The notes below the pieces were generated by a model. It was not told where the DNA came from, did no database searches, and was given only the letters and a program-made list of their open reading frames with translations. Positions 40,703-50,220 of a stretch of DNA of 64,000 nt are shown piece by piece. The number at the start of each line of letters is the position of its first letter. The first letter of the stretch is position 1. The DNA comes from CAWABB01 sp963780165 (GTDB taxonomy: Bacteria; Bacteroidota; Ignavibacteria; UBA10030; UBA6906), in the NCBI GenBank assembly GCA_963780165.1, contig CAWABB010000007.1, forward strand, positions 248,001-312,000. Reading direction: 5' to 3'. The translations under genes were made by a program, and so were the position numbers.

Positions 40703-41263
40703 ATGCGAGTCTTCCAGCGTCGGAAAACCCCCGAGGCGTTTGGCGCACTTCTGTATGAGGCGCTCCGTACAGGCCTGACCCTGCCGGGACCCATGAACCT
40801 CGACCAGCTCGCGAGCGCGTTCTCCGACGACGGCGAGCTTCTCGACGAGCAGTATCCGGGCGAGATCGTGGTCGGGGCGATGTACGCGGCAGCGATGGCG
40901 GTCGATCGCTCAACGCAGCGCCCGATCGCGGACAGGATCGTGGCCGGGATGACCGGCGAGTTCCTCCGCCACCTCGGGGAGCAGGGAGCGTCGGGGCCCG
41001 AGGTGGGCGAATGGGGCTCGATCATGCACGCCCACTTTGCCGACTACAGGGACATCCTCATCGGCTACGAAGAACTTGAACCGCCCTGGAAGTTCGGCCG
41101 GCAGCTGCTGTGGTGCATGACCGGGTCGGAAGAACACACCGCGGTTGCGGTCCGCGACGCCACCCGCTTTCTGCTCGCCGTCCGCGATGCGGCCCAGGAG
41201 CTGATGAACATGCACGGTCCCTCCCTCCTGCTCGAGACCGGCGTACGGGTGGAATCCCGCTAG
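40703..41263 (+). CDS. Hypothetical protein
   Basis: A 186-residue soluble, mainly helical protein with no signal or membrane segment. Notable stretches are YPGEIVVGAMYAAAMAVDRS and GYEELEPPWKFGRQLLWCMTGSEEH. One cysteine. A good promoter and ribosome site precede it, and third positions are GC-biased, so it is a real gene, but I do not recognise its family. It is monocistronic, and its end faces the RND efflux permease gene across 167 bases with no clear terminator. Confidence 0.7.
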   Translation: MRVFQRRKTPEAFGALLYEALRTGLTLPGPMNLDQLASAFSDDGELLDEQYPGEIVVGAMYAAAMAVDRSTQRPIADRIVAGMTGEFLRHLGEQGASGPEVGEWGSIMHAHFADYRDILIGYEELEPPWKFGRQLLWCMTGSEEHTAVAVRDATRFLLAVRDAAQELMNMHGPSLLLETGVRVESR

Positions 41264-41430
41264 AGGCCCGGCGTCCCGAGAGCTGTTCCCTCTCCCCTTC
41301 CTGCTGAAAGCCGATCCCCGGTCCCTTCTCTGGGGCCATCCCTTTCGTGCGTTCCTCAGCCCGGCCATCATTCATCGTTGGAACACGCACTGTGCTCCGT
41401 GTCGTGTGAAGTCAGATAGCTGGTGGAGCA

Positions 41431-44400
41431 CTAGCCGGCGGGCGTCCGCTCCACTCCAAGCCGGGCCCCCACCCACCCGCGAACGCGGGTCGTTGCCCGA
41501 CTTCCAGCGGCGATCCAGTCTTCCAGCAGCGAATAGAACGTCGGAACCACGACAAGGGTGAGGAAGGTCGACACCGCCAGCCCGAACACGATGGTCACTC
41601 CGAGGGATCTCCAGAAATCCGCGCTCTCGGCGCCAATGACGAAATGGAGCTCCCGCCAGTCAAAGTCGATGCCCGCGGCGAGCGGGAGGATGCCCGTGAT
41701 CGTGGTTGCGGCCGTGAGGAGGACGGGACGGAGTCGCGTGCGCCCGGCCTCGACCAGCGCCTCGTCGAGCGTCAGCCCGGAGCCTCGCAGGTGCTTCATG
41801 AAATCGAGGAGCACGATGGCGTTCTTCACGACGATGCCGGCAAGTGAGATGACTCCGACCCCCGTCATGATCACGCTGAACGGCGTAAGCGTCACGAGCA
41901 GGCCGATCAGCACCCCGATGAAGGAGAGGATGACGGAGAGCATGATCACGAACGGGACCCGCACCGAGTTGAACTCCATCACGAGGACCAGGAAGACGAG
42001 CAGGAGCGTGATGACGAGCGCGCGCGACAGGAATGCGGCGGCCTTCGCCTGTTCCTCGTCCTCTCCCGTGTACGTGATCGCGTACCCAGGCGGCAGCGCC
42101 ATGCCCGCAAGCGTCGTCTTGACGTCCTGAAGGACCTCCGAGGCGAGTCTCCCCTGCACGTCTGCGGAGATCGTGATGACGCGCTTCTGGTCCTTGCGCT
42201 GGATATCGGAGATCGTTCCGCTGCGCCGGAGGCTCGCGACCGATACCAGCGGGACGGAGAGCAGCTTCCCCTGCTTGTTCATGAACGTGACATAGAGGTT
42301 CTCGAGATCGGCGGGCGATGAGCGCTGGTCCTCCCGGAGCCTGACACGGATCTTGTACTCGTCCTCGCCCACGCGGTAGTCGGAGGCTTCGAGGCCACTG
42401 ATGGCAGCGCGGACGGTCCCGGCGATCTGAGACGTGCTCATGTACGCGAGCGCGGCGCTCTCGCGATCGATGATCACCTCGATCTCGGGCTTCGCAGAAT
42501 TGTAGTTGTCCTTCAGGTCAACGAGTCCCGGAATCGACCTGATCATGCTCTGGGCACGCGCGCTCAGCCCGGCAAGCTGCGGATAATCGTCACCGGAGAT
42601 TTCTACGCTGATCGGGGCGCCGACCGGCGGGCCCATCCGTTGCGGCGTCACCTTGATCTCCGCCCCCGGGATGCCAGCCACGCGGGTGCGCGCCTCGTCG
42701 AGCGTGATCGCGCTGCTCTGGCTGCGCTTGGCTTTTTCGTAGAAATTGAGCGCGACATTGGACTTGTTCGATACCCCCTGCCCGCCGAAATCGAACGGGT
42801 TGTCGGAACTCCCCACGCTGGCCACCACGAACTCGATGTCGCGATACGCCGGGAGCCCGGTCAGGGCGTCCTCGACCATCAACGTGATCTTGTTGGTCGC
42901 ATCCAGCGATGTCCCCGGGGGAGCTTCGATTCCCACGTTGACAAGCGCCGGCTGGGTTTCGGGGAAGAACACCACACCGGCGTTCAGGAGCCCGAAGAGA
43001 AACATCACGAAGATCAGGAAGGCGACCGATGCGATGATCGTGAAGGCCTTGTGCGAAACGCGCAGGCCAAGCGGCAATGCGAGCTTCTCGCGGGAGAGCG
43101 TCCATTGCAGCGTTTTGCCGTATTCCCGCTGCATCCAGGGGAAAAACGTCTGGTCGACCTTGTGGTACACGAGCGAGAACGGGTTGTACTTCTTGTACCA
43201 GTGCGGGTGCTCGAGGTTCTCGCGGGTCTTCCGGATCTCCTTCTTGTAGTCGATCCACTGGGCGCCCTGTACAGGGCTGATGACGTACGCGACGAACAGG
43301 GATCCGCCCATGGTGAAGATGAGTGTCAGGGGGAGGTACTGCATGAAGTCGCCGACGATGCCCGGCCAGAACAGGAGCGGGACGAACGCCGCCAGCGTGG
43401 TGAACGTCGACGTGGCAACGGGGACTGCAACCTCGGTCACGGCGTCCTTGGCGGCCTGCGTTGGCGACTTGTCGTACGCCTGCTGGTGGCGGTAGATGTT
43501 TTCGATGACAACAATGGCGTCGTCGACCACGATCCCGAGCACGAGGACCAGGGAGAAGAGCACCACCATGTTAAGCGTGATGCCGCTGAACGCGAGGATG
43601 ATGAAGCCGATGAACAGCGAGAGCGGGATCGACGTGGCGATCAGCATCGCGTTCTTCAGTCCGAAGAACATGAACAGAATGAGCACGACGAGAAACATCC
43701 CGGTCAGGATGCTGTTTTCCAGCTCGTACACCCAGCGATTGACGATGATCGACTGGTCGTTCGACACGGAGAGCGCCACGCCGGCGGGGAGGTTCGGCTC
43801 CTCAACCTTCAGAATCTGCTTGACCTCTCCTGCAATCCGGACGAGGTTCTCCCCGGCGCGCTTCCGGACGGCGAGCGTCACGACCTCTTTCCCGTTCAGG
43901 CGCGCGTAGGTCTTGCGATCCTCGAACGCATACCGGACCGCCGCCACGTCCCGGACGTAGATCGGCTTGCCGTTCTGCAGCTTGATCACGATGTCTTCGA
44001 TCGGCTGCACGGTCCGGTATTCGCCGGGAACCCGGACCGAGAACGTGGTCCGCGAATCGTCGATCGATCCCCCGGGGATGGAGACGTTCTCTGCTGCGAT
44101 CGCGTCGGAGACGTCCTTGAGCGAGATGCGATACCCGTTCAGGAGGTTCACGTCGCAGTTGACCTGGACTTCGGGCTCCAGCCCGCCGGCGAGGTCCGCG
44201 CGAAGCACGCCGGGGATCGATTCGATCTTGTCCTGCAGGTCCTCCGCCAGTTTCTTCAGCTGGGGTAGCCCGATGTCGCCCCCGACATTCACATACATGA
44301 TCGGGAACTCGCTCAGGTTGATCTCCGTGACGACCGGATCCAGGATGTCCTCGGGAAGCTCGGGGATGGTTGAGTTCACCTCGTCCCGGACCCGGCGGAG

Positions 44401-44712
44401 CGCGTCATCGATGTCGATGCCGACATTGAACTCGACGCGGACGGTGGAGAGCCCTTCCTTGGAGGCGGAGGTGATTTCCTTGACGTCCTTGAGCGACTTG
44501 AGATTGCGCTCCAGCGGCTGGGTCACGAGGCCTTCGACATCCGATGGCGCTGCGCCGATATACGGCGTGGAGACGATGATGATGGGAATGGAGACGTCGG
44601 GCGACGACTCCCGGGGGAGCGACAGGTAGGAGCTCGCCCCGAGGATGAAGATGATCGCCATCAGGATGTAGACAGCGACGCGGTTGTCGATTGCCAGGTT
44701 CGAAAGTTTCAT
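41431..44712 (-). CDS. RND-family multidrug efflux permease
   Basis: A 1093-residue inner-membrane RND transporter, the proton-driven pump of a tripartite system with the adaptor and TolC-type channel encoded just upstream. It begins MKLSNLAIDNRVAVYILMAIIF, contains IGAAPSDVEGLVTQPLERNL, and has the paired aspartates of the proton relay in TM4 (LVLGIVVDDAIVVIENIYRH) plus a duplicated repeat ending in GVISLAGIVVKNAIVLLDFM and TTITGILPLAAG. The paired-Asp pattern favours drug/solute efflux over heavy-metal (CusA-like) export. Last gene of the operon. Confidence 0.95.
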   Translation of the reverse strand: MKLSNLAIDNRVAVYILMAIIFILGASSYLSLPRESSPDVSIPIIIVSTPYIGAAPSDVEGLVTQPLERNLKSLKDVKEITSASKEGLSTVRVEFNVGIDIDDALRRVRDEVNSTIPELPEDILDPVVTEINLSEFPIMYVNVGGDIGLPQLKKLAEDLQDKIESIPGVLRADLAGGLEPEVQVNCDVNLLNGYRISLKDVSDAIAAENVSIPGGSIDDSRTTFSVRVPGEYRTVQPIEDIVIKLQNGKPIYVRDVAAVRYAFEDRKTYARLNGKEVVTLAVRKRAGENLVRIAGEVKQILKVEEPNLPAGVALSVSNDQSIIVNRWVYELENSILTGMFLVVLILFMFFGLKNAMLIATSIPLSLFIGFIILAFSGITLNMVVLFSLVLVLGIVVDDAIVVIENIYRHQQAYDKSPTQAAKDAVTEVAVPVATSTFTTLAAFVPLLFWPGIVGDFMQYLPLTLIFTMGGSLFVAYVISPVQGAQWIDYKKEIRKTRENLEHPHWYKKYNPFSLVYHKVDQTFFPWMQREYGKTLQWTLSREKLALPLGLRVSHKAFTIIASVAFLIFVMFLFGLLNAGVVFFPETQPALVNVGIEAPPGTSLDATNKITLMVEDALTGLPAYRDIEFVVASVGSSDNPFDFGGQGVSNKSNVALNFYEKAKRSQSSAITLDEARTRVAGIPGAEIKVTPQRMGPPVGAPISVEISGDDYPQLAGLSARAQSMIRSIPGLVDLKDNYNSAKPEIEVIIDRESAALAYMSTSQIAGTVRAAISGLEASDYRVGEDEYKIRVRLREDQRSSPADLENLYVTFMNKQGKLLSVPLVSVASLRRSGTISDIQRKDQKRVITISADVQGRLASEVLQDVKTTLAGMALPPGYAITYTGEDEEQAKAAAFLSRALVITLLLVFLVLVMEFNSVRVPFVIMLSVILSFIGVLIGLLVTLTPFSVIMTGVGVISLAGIVVKNAIVLLDFMKHLRGSGLTLDEALVEAGRTRLRPVLLTAATTITGILPLAAGIDFDWRELHFVIGAESADFWRSLGVTIVFGLAVSTFLTLVVVPTFYSLLEDWIAAGSRATTRVRGWVGARLGVERTPAG

Positions 44713-44728
44713 GGTTCTCGGGCCCGAC

Positions 44729-45814
44729 CTAGCGTGCTGGGGATTCGACGACCGATACCGGTTGTCCGTCGTAGAGCGCCTGCGATCCGCTGACGATCAC
44801 GCGGTCCCCGGTGGAGAGCCCCGACAGGATCTCGATATTGGACCCGTTTCTCGCTCCGAGCGTCACGGTGCGGCGGACAGCGCGGCCGTTTTTCTCGATG
44901 AACACAGCGTACGTTTCCGCATCGAGTTGCACGAGGAGAGACCCGTCCAGGATCAGCGCCTCGCGTTCGGAGGACTGGCTGATGACCGCCCTCGCGATCA
45001 TGTCCGGCTTCAGGCGGCGGTGGGCGTTGCCGATCAGGACTTCCACCGAAAGGGACCGGTTGTCGGGGGTGACGGCGGCGCCCACAAAGCTCACTTTCCC
45101 TTCGAACCTCTCGCGGGGGTATGCCGTGACGGTGATCGCCACCGGAGCTCCAACGGCGATCGTGCCCGCGTACCGCTCCGGCACGCTGATGACCGCCTTG
45201 ACGCGGGTCAGGCTGACGATCCGTGCGACGGGATAGCCTGGCGGCAGAAGCTCACCGGCATCTGCGAGCCGGTCCTCCACCACGCCCGAGATCGGGCTTT
45301 TGACACGGGTCCGGTCCCAGCGGGCGCGCGCGAGATCGGCCTGGGCCTTCGCGGCGTCCCGCGCGTATTCGGCGCTCTTCATCTGCAGCTCGCTGACCGC
45401 CGCCTGGTCGTACACCTTCTGCTGTTTCTCGTAGTTGAGCTCCGCGATCCTGTACTGGGCGAATGCCGCCTCATAACCCGGCTTGAGGACGTCGTCATTG
45501 ATGAAGGCAAGGACATCCCCCTGCTCCACCGTCGCGCCCCGCTCGACCACCCATTCCTTCAGGACTCCGCCCTCTTCCGTACTCACTGTAATATCCTCAA
45601 CGGCCTTGATCGTGCCTGTCAGCTGCAGCGTTTCCCTGAACGGGGCCGTCCCCAGGACCTGCACCTGCACCGGCAGTATCTTTTCGTCCGGGGACCCGCC
45701 CGTTTGCTCGGGCTTGCCTCCACCTTCCGAGCCGCACGAGGCGAACAGGAATACGGAGGCAGTGACCTGCACGGCGATCAGGATGCGTACGGTTCGGATT
45801 CTTCTCTGGTTCAT
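44729..45814 (-). CDS. RND efflux periplasmic adaptor (membrane fusion) lipoprotein
   Basis: A 361-residue MFP/HlyD-type adaptor with a lipobox (LFASC, Cys27) that anchors it to the inner membrane. The lipoyl halves (VSTEEGGVLKEWVVERGATVEQGDVLAFI and RVKSPISGVVEDRLADAGELLPPGYPVARI) flank an alpha-hairpin (about 105-160), followed by beta-barrel and membrane-proximal domains (VIVSGSQALYDGQPVSV). It links the RND pump (16 bases downstream) with the TolC-type channel (two bases upstream). Confidence 0.94.
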   Translation of the reverse strand: MNQRRIRTVRILIAVQVTASVFLFASCGSEGGGKPEQTGGSPDEKILPVQVQVLGTAPFRETLQLTGTIKAVEDITVSTEEGGVLKEWVVERGATVEQGDVLAFINDDVLKPGYEAAFAQYRIAELNYEKQQKVYDQAAVSELQMKSAEYARDAAKAQADLARARWDRTRVKSPISGVVEDRLADAGELLPPGYPVARIVSLTRVKAVISVPERYAGTIAVGAPVAITVTAYPRERFEGKVSFVGAAVTPDNRSLSVEVLIGNAHRRLKPDMIARAVISQSSEREALILDGSLLVQLDAETYAVFIEKNGRAVRRTVTLGARNGSNIEILSGLSTGDRVIVSGSQALYDGQPVSVVESPAR

Positions 45815-45816
45815 GA

Positions 45817-47214
45817 TTACTCCAACGTGGTTGCCACGGAGGGCGGGACCCTGCCGAGGATGCCGTCGAGGTCCGCCGCTGCGGCGAGATAATCATACAC
45901 GGCTTGAATCCGGTTCACCTTGGCGCGTGCAAGGGCGAGGAGAGCGTCGTTCGTCTCGAGCAGCGTTCCGGACCCGCTCGTGTACCGCGTGTTCGCGATT
46001 CTATACCCCTTCTCGGCCTGCTCGACGGTGCGGCCTCCGGACAGGACCCTTTGCTCGGCCGTGCGAAGCTGCAGGAGGATGGCTTCCGTTCCCGTCTGGA
46101 GCTGCAGCTCCACGCCTGCCAGCTGCTCCTGCGACTTGCGGTACTCCAGGTTCGCCTGCTCCACCCTGGCTGCTGTCTGCAGGCCGTTGAAGATGTTGAG
46201 CGAGAGGCTGAGGCCGACGGTCGAGCTCGGGATGAAGCCCAGCTGCGCGAGGTTCAGCTGGTTACTCTGCGCGACAGTTGAGTAGGTTCCGAATGCCGAG
46301 AGCGTCGGCAGGTAATACGACTCCTCGGCCGAAACGATGGCGTTGTTGATTTCGGACTGATACCTGACGCTGGCGAGCGTCGGGTTGGACTCCAGCATCA
46401 TTGTCTGCGCGTTGGCAACGAGCGTGGTGTCGACCGGCTGATACTGCAGAGACCCCTGGACTTCCAGCGCACGGTCATGCGGCACGCCAATCACCATCCG
46501 CAAGTTGTTCAGGGCCAGGCGCTCCGCCTTCTCGGCGTCAAAGAGCTCGGGGCGGATATTCTCCACGGCCACTTCCGCGCGCAGCTTGTCGAATTCGGAG
46601 ACGAGCCCCTGCTCAAACAGGACCCTGGCGGTCTTGAAGTTCTCTTCGGAGTTCGCCAGCGTCTGCGAGACGAGGTCCTTGACCTCACGGGCGACGAGAA
46701 CCGCGTAGAATGCCTTGCGGGCGCTCGTAACGGTTTCGGTCTCCTTCGCGCGGAAGAGTGCGCGGGCGCCCCGGGAATAGGTCGATGCCGCCCCGACACC
46801 TATGAAGACCGTCGCGTTGAACAGGATCTGATTGGCGTTGAAGCCAAGATCGAACGCGTGGTCAGAACCGATTTCGATGGGCGTCACCACGCCGCTTCCG
46901 GGGTTCTCGAAATCCGGGAGAAAGAAGACGGGCTTCTTCAGCGCGCGCGTGTACTGTCCCCCGAAATCGATGCGCGGAAGCGCCGATCCCCAGGCCTCCT
47001 TGACCCGCGCGTCAGCGCGCCCCACCTCGAGTTTCGAGGAAGCGAGGTCGTGGTTGCTCGCTACCGCGAGCCGGACCGCGTCGTCAAGGGTGATTACCTG
47101 CTGCGCGGGGGCGGGCGCCGGCCAGAAGCCGCCGACCAGGAACGCGGCGATGCACTGGAGCACGGTTGTTGCGGCGGAACGCTTTCGGTGCTGGATTTGT
47201 GCGCATCTGTTCAT
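45817..47214 (-). CDS. TolC-family outer-membrane efflux channel
   Basis: A 465-residue outer-membrane factor from ATG 47214 (MNRCAQIQHRK); a longer frame to 47283 adds residues before the signal peptide and is rejected. Signal cleavage is near PAPAQ|Q. Two OEP repeats are visible, starting ITLDDAVRLAVASNHDLASSKLEV and IRPELFDAEKAERLALNNLRMVIG, ending in NTRYTSGSGTLLETNDALLALARAK. First gene of the RND operon. No regulator gene adjoins it. Confidence 0.92.
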   Translation of the reverse strand: MNRCAQIQHRKRSAATTVLQCIAAFLVGGFWPAPAPAQQVITLDDAVRLAVASNHDLASSKLEVGRADARVKEAWGSALPRIDFGGQYTRALKKPVFFLPDFENPGSGVVTPIEIGSDHAFDLGFNANQILFNATVFIGVGAASTYSRGARALFRAKETETVTSARKAFYAVLVAREVKDLVSQTLANSEENFKTARVLFEQGLVSEFDKLRAEVAVENIRPELFDAEKAERLALNNLRMVIGVPHDRALEVQGSLQYQPVDTTLVANAQTMMLESNPTLASVRYQSEINNAIVSAEESYYLPTLSAFGTYSTVAQSNQLNLAQLGFIPSSTVGLSLSLNIFNGLQTAARVEQANLEYRKSQEQLAGVELQLQTGTEAILLQLRTAEQRVLSGGRTVEQAEKGYRIANTRYTSGSGTLLETNDALLALARAKVNRIQAVYDYLAAAADLDGILGRVPPSVATTLE

Positions 47215-47316
47215 GTGCGTGAGAGCGAGGTCCGTTGTCGTGAACACACAGTGCGCGGGGCCCCATCCGCCCGGTGGAGGCATCCGGGGAGTCGTCCTGC
47301 GCGGTCGAAAAAGGGA

Positions 47317-47844
47317 TCATTCGTGGTTGTACGTGACCAGCGTGTGAATGTTGTGGCCCGGAAGCCGAAGGCGGCCACGGAGAAATGCAAGCTCGATGAG
47401 GAACGAAACTCCCACGATCGTGCCGCCGAGGCGTTCGACGAGCGCGCAGGCCGCGGCCGCCGTTCCCCCTGTCGCCAGCAGATCATCGTGGACGAGAACG
47501 CGGTCCCCCGGGCTGATTGCGTCGACATGCACTTCGACAGCGTCCGTGCCGTACTCGAGCGCATAGGTCTCACGCAGGGTTTCGGCAGGAAGTTTGCCGG
47601 GTTTTCGGACGGGCACGAATCCCGCCCCGAGCTTGTAGGCGAGGATTGAACCCAGGATGAATCCCCGCGCCTCCACGCAGACCACTTTCGATACTCCCGC
47701 CTGCGCGTAGTGCGATGCGATCGCGTCGGCCGCCTGTCGCAGCGTGACAGGATCCTTGAGAAGCGTCGTGATGTCACGAAAAACAATACCCGGCTTCGGG
47801 AAGCCGGGGATCGATCGGATGGAACGGGTCAGGTAGTCGTGCAT
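47317..47844 (-). CDS. apt: Adenine phosphoribosyltransferase
   Basis: A 175-residue purine-salvage enzyme making AMP from adenine and PRPP. The PRPP-binding motif is VLVHDDLLATGGTAAAACAL. The N-terminal IRSIPGFPKPGIVFRDITTLLKDP and VVCVEARGFILGSILAYKLGAGFVPVRKPGKLP are typical Apt. It lies six bases after the enoyl-CoA hydratase gene and is presumably transcribed with it. Confidence 0.95.
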   Translation of the reverse strand: MHDYLTRSIRSIPGFPKPGIVFRDITTLLKDPVTLRQAADAIASHYAQAGVSKVVCVEARGFILGSILAYKLGAGFVPVRKPGKLPAETLRETYALEYGTDAVEVHVDAISPGDRVLVHDDLLATGGTAAAACALVERLGGTIVGVSFLIELAFLRGRLRLPGHNIHTLVTYNHE

Positions 47845-47850
47845 GGTCCT

Positions 47851-48633
47851 TTACCAGCGTCGTGGGCGCTTCTCCAGAAACGCCGCTATTCCCTCTCTGC
47901 ATTCAGCCGTCATCCGGGCCGCGGCGTTCATGTTGGCCGCAACCTCGAGAGCCTCATGTGTGCTCAGTCCGCTCAAGCGAGCCAGAAGCTCCTTGCAGAG
48001 CCCCATGGCGGTCGGACCGCATCGGGACGCCAGTTCTTCCGCGAGGGCGAGCGCCGCGGAGTCGAGCTCGTCGTGTGCCGCTACGGCAGTCGCGAGGCCG
48101 ATCCGCTCGGCCTCCGCCGCAGGGATCGTGTGTCCGCGTAGGATGAGCTCCCTCGCGCGCCCTTCACCGATGCGCTTCACGAGAAAGATGGTGACAAGAG
48201 CGGGAATGAAGCCAATCCGGACTTCGGGGAACCCGAAAGTCGCGCGTTCGCGCGACGCGATAACGAAGTCGCATGTAGCCGCCAGGCCGCAGCCACCGGC
48301 AAGCGCCGGGCCATTGACAACGGCAATCACCGGCTTACGGAGCTCGTAGATCTGACGGAAGAGCGCGGCGAGGCGTCCGGAGTCCATCCGGTTCTCCTCC
48401 AGATCGTTCCCCTGCATCGTGCGGAGATAGGCGAGGTCGGCTCCCGCGCAAAACGTTTCGCCCGCGCCCGTGAGGAGGACGACGCGCACTGCGGGGTCAC
48501 GAACTGCCGCGGTAAAGGCCGTGGCGAGTTCCGCGATCATCACATCATCGATGGCGTTGCGGCGGTCGGGACGGTCGAGGGTGATCCGGGCAGTCCGTCC
48601 GATGGACTGGTATGCGATCCGGGTGAAGTCCAT
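47851..48633 (-). CDS. Enoyl-CoA hydratase/isomerase family protein
   Basis: A 260-residue crotonase. The start ATG 48633 (MDFTRIAYQSIGRTARITLDRPDRRNAI) agrees with the family and lies nine bases past the -10 hexamer, so the 24-residue longer reading is rejected. The oxyanion-hole motifs are GETFCAGADLAYLRTM and NGPALAGGCGLAATCDFVIAS, followed by FGFPEVRIGFIPA. It resembles methylglutaconyl/enoyl-CoA hydratases of fatty or branched-chain acid breakdown. Precise substrate unknown. Confidence 0.92.
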   Translation of the reverse strand: MDFTRIAYQSIGRTARITLDRPDRRNAIDDVMIAELATAFTAAVRDPAVRVVLLTGAGETFCAGADLAYLRTMQGNDLEENRMDSGRLAALFRQIYELRKPVIAVVNGPALAGGCGLAATCDFVIASRERATFGFPEVRIGFIPALVTIFLVKRIGEGRARELILRGHTIPAAEAERIGLATAVAAHDELDSAALALAEELASRCGPTAMGLCKELLARLSGLSTHEALEVAANMNAAARMTAECREGIAAFLEKRPRRW

Positions 48634-48642
48634 TGACGCAGA

Positions 48643-48671
48643 AAAATAACGAGAACAGTATGGAAAAACAA
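48643..48671 (-). promoter_or_regulatory. Promoter of the enoyl-CoA hydratase-apt transcript
   Basis: Minus strand: TTGTTT (48671-48666), 17-base spacer, TATTTT (48648-48643). The start point at about 48636 leaves only two or three bases before the ATG. Confidence 0.6.
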
Positions 48672-48692
48672 GGTACAACCCGAAATAACGCT

Positions 48693-48726
48693 GCGGCCCC
48701 GCCACCCTGACGGGAGACGGGGCCGC
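48693..48726 (-). terminator. Intrinsic terminator downstream of glnA
   Basis: Read on the minus strand, GCGGCCCCG (48726-48718) pairs perfectly with CGGGGCCGC (48701-48693) around a 16-base loop, then AGCGTTATTT. It ends the lrp-amt-glnA operon just before the next promoter. Confidence 0.7.
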
Positions 48727-48747
48727 GCGCAGGGCTGCCTGCGACGA

Positions 48748-50178
48748 TCAAATGTCGTAGTAGAGTCCGAACTCGAACGGATGAGGCCGCAAAGCCATCG
48801 GCTTCACCTCCTTGTCCATCTTGTACGAGATCCATGCCTCGATGACGTCCTCCGTGAACACGTCGCCGCGGAGGAGGAAGTCATGGTCGCGCTCCAGTGC
48901 GTGCAGCGCTTCGTCGAGCGAACCGGGGGTCGAGGGGACATTCTTGAGCTCTTCCGGCTCAAGGTCATAGATGTCCTTGTCCAGCGGATCTCCCGGATCG
49001 ATCTTGTTGATGACTCCATCCAGCCCGGCGAGCATCAGGGCCGAGAAGGCGAGATACGGGTTGCACGACGGATCCGGGCAGCGGAACTCGACGCGCTTGG
49101 CCTTCGGGCTCGTGGAATACATCGGGATGCGAACCGACGCGCTGCGGTTGCGCTGGGAGTATGCAAGGTTCACCGGCGCTTCATATCCGGGCACGAGACG
49201 CTTGTACGAATTCGTGGTCGGGTTCGTGATCGCGCACAGTGCCGGGGCGTGTTTCAGGAGTCCGCCGATATAGTAGAGCGCCATGTCGCTCAGGTTGGCA
49301 TACCGGTTGCCGTAAAACAGCGGCTTCCCCCCCTTCCAGAGGCTCTGGTGGACGTGCATCCCCGAGCCGTTGTCACCGAAGATCGGCTTCGGCATGAAGG
49401 TGACAGTCTTCCCGCGGAGGCGCGCAGTGTTCTTGATGATGTACTTGAACAGGAGATGCGAGTCGGCGCTTTCCAGGAGCGGCGCGAACCGCAGATCGAT
49501 CTCGGACTGCCCCGCGGTGGCGACCTCGTGATGCTGCGCTTCGACATGCAGTCCGGCCCGGATCAGGTTCGTTGTCATCTCGTTGCGGAGATCCTGCAGA
49601 TGATCAGTCGGCGGAACGGGAAAGTACCCTTCCTTGTAGCGCGGCTTGTATCCGAGGTTGGGCATCTCGTCGCGGCCCGAATTCCAGCGGCCTTCGACCG
49701 AATCCACGTAGTAATAGCTGCTGTGCTCGTTGGTGTCGAAGCGCACGTCGTCGAAAATGAAGAACTCTGCTTCGGCGCCGAAGTACGCCATGTCCGCAAT
49801 CCCGCTCGATTTCAGGAACGCTTCCGCCTTCTGGGCGATGTTGCGCGGGCAGCGCTCGTAGCGCTCCTTGGTGATCGGATCGTGCACGTCGCAGATCAGG
49901 CTGAGCGTCTTGGTTTCGATGAACTGATCGATCAGCGCCGTCTTGGGATCCGGAATGATCAGCATGTCGCTTTCGTTGATGGCCTTCCAGCCGCGGATGC
50001 TGGAGCCGTCGAACCCGAACCCCTCTTCGAACGAGGATTCGCTGAGCTGCACGACCGGCACGGAGAAGTGTTGCCACTGCCCCGGGAAATCCATGAACTT
50101 GAAGTCGATCATTTGGACGCCCTCGTCCTTGATCATCTTGAAGACCTGGGCGATGACCGAACCTGCCTTTTTGGCCAT
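48748..50178 (-). CDS. glnA: Glutamine synthetase type I
   Basis: A 476-residue GSI that makes glutamine from glutamate and ammonia. The N-terminal MIDFKFMDFPGQWQHFSVP and FGFDGSSIRGWKAINESDM, the ATP-site PKPIFGDNGSGMHVHQSLW, and RNRSASVRIPMYSTSPKAKRVEFR are standard. The adenylylation-loop segment IYDLEPEE keeps the tyrosine modified in E. coli (NLYDLPPEE), so control by GlnE is possible but unproven. Third gene after lrp and amt, with a strong terminator behind it. Confidence 0.97.
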   Translation of the reverse strand: MAKKAGSVIAQVFKMIKDEGVQMIDFKFMDFPGQWQHFSVPVVQLSESSFEEGFGFDGSSIRGWKAINESDMLIIPDPKTALIDQFIETKTLSLICDVHDPITKERYERCPRNIAQKAEAFLKSSGIADMAYFGAEAEFFIFDDVRFDTNEHSSYYYVDSVEGRWNSGRDEMPNLGYKPRYKEGYFPVPPTDHLQDLRNEMTTNLIRAGLHVEAQHHEVATAGQSEIDLRFAPLLESADSHLLFKYIIKNTARLRGKTVTFMPKPIFGDNGSGMHVHQSLWKGGKPLFYGNRYANLSDMALYYIGGLLKHAPALCAITNPTTNSYKRLVPGYEAPVNLAYSQRNRSASVRIPMYSTSPKAKRVEFRCPDPSCNPYLAFSALMLAGLDGVINKIDPGDPLDKDIYDLEPEELKNVPSTPGSLDEALHALERDHDFLLRGDVFTEDVIEAWISYKMDKEVKPMALRPHPFEFGLYYDI

Positions 50179-50220
50179 GAACGTTTTCCTTACGGATGTG
50201 GTGGATGGATATGCATGTGA

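Noticed and set aside
42640..44268. Long plus-strand frame opposite the RND permease gene
   Set aside because: Antisense to a certain gene; the product is a low-complexity Arg/Asp/Glu/His-rich string.
48781..50220. 479-codon plus-strand frame opposite glnA
   Set aside because: Shadow of glnA codon bias on the other strand; no recognisable domain.
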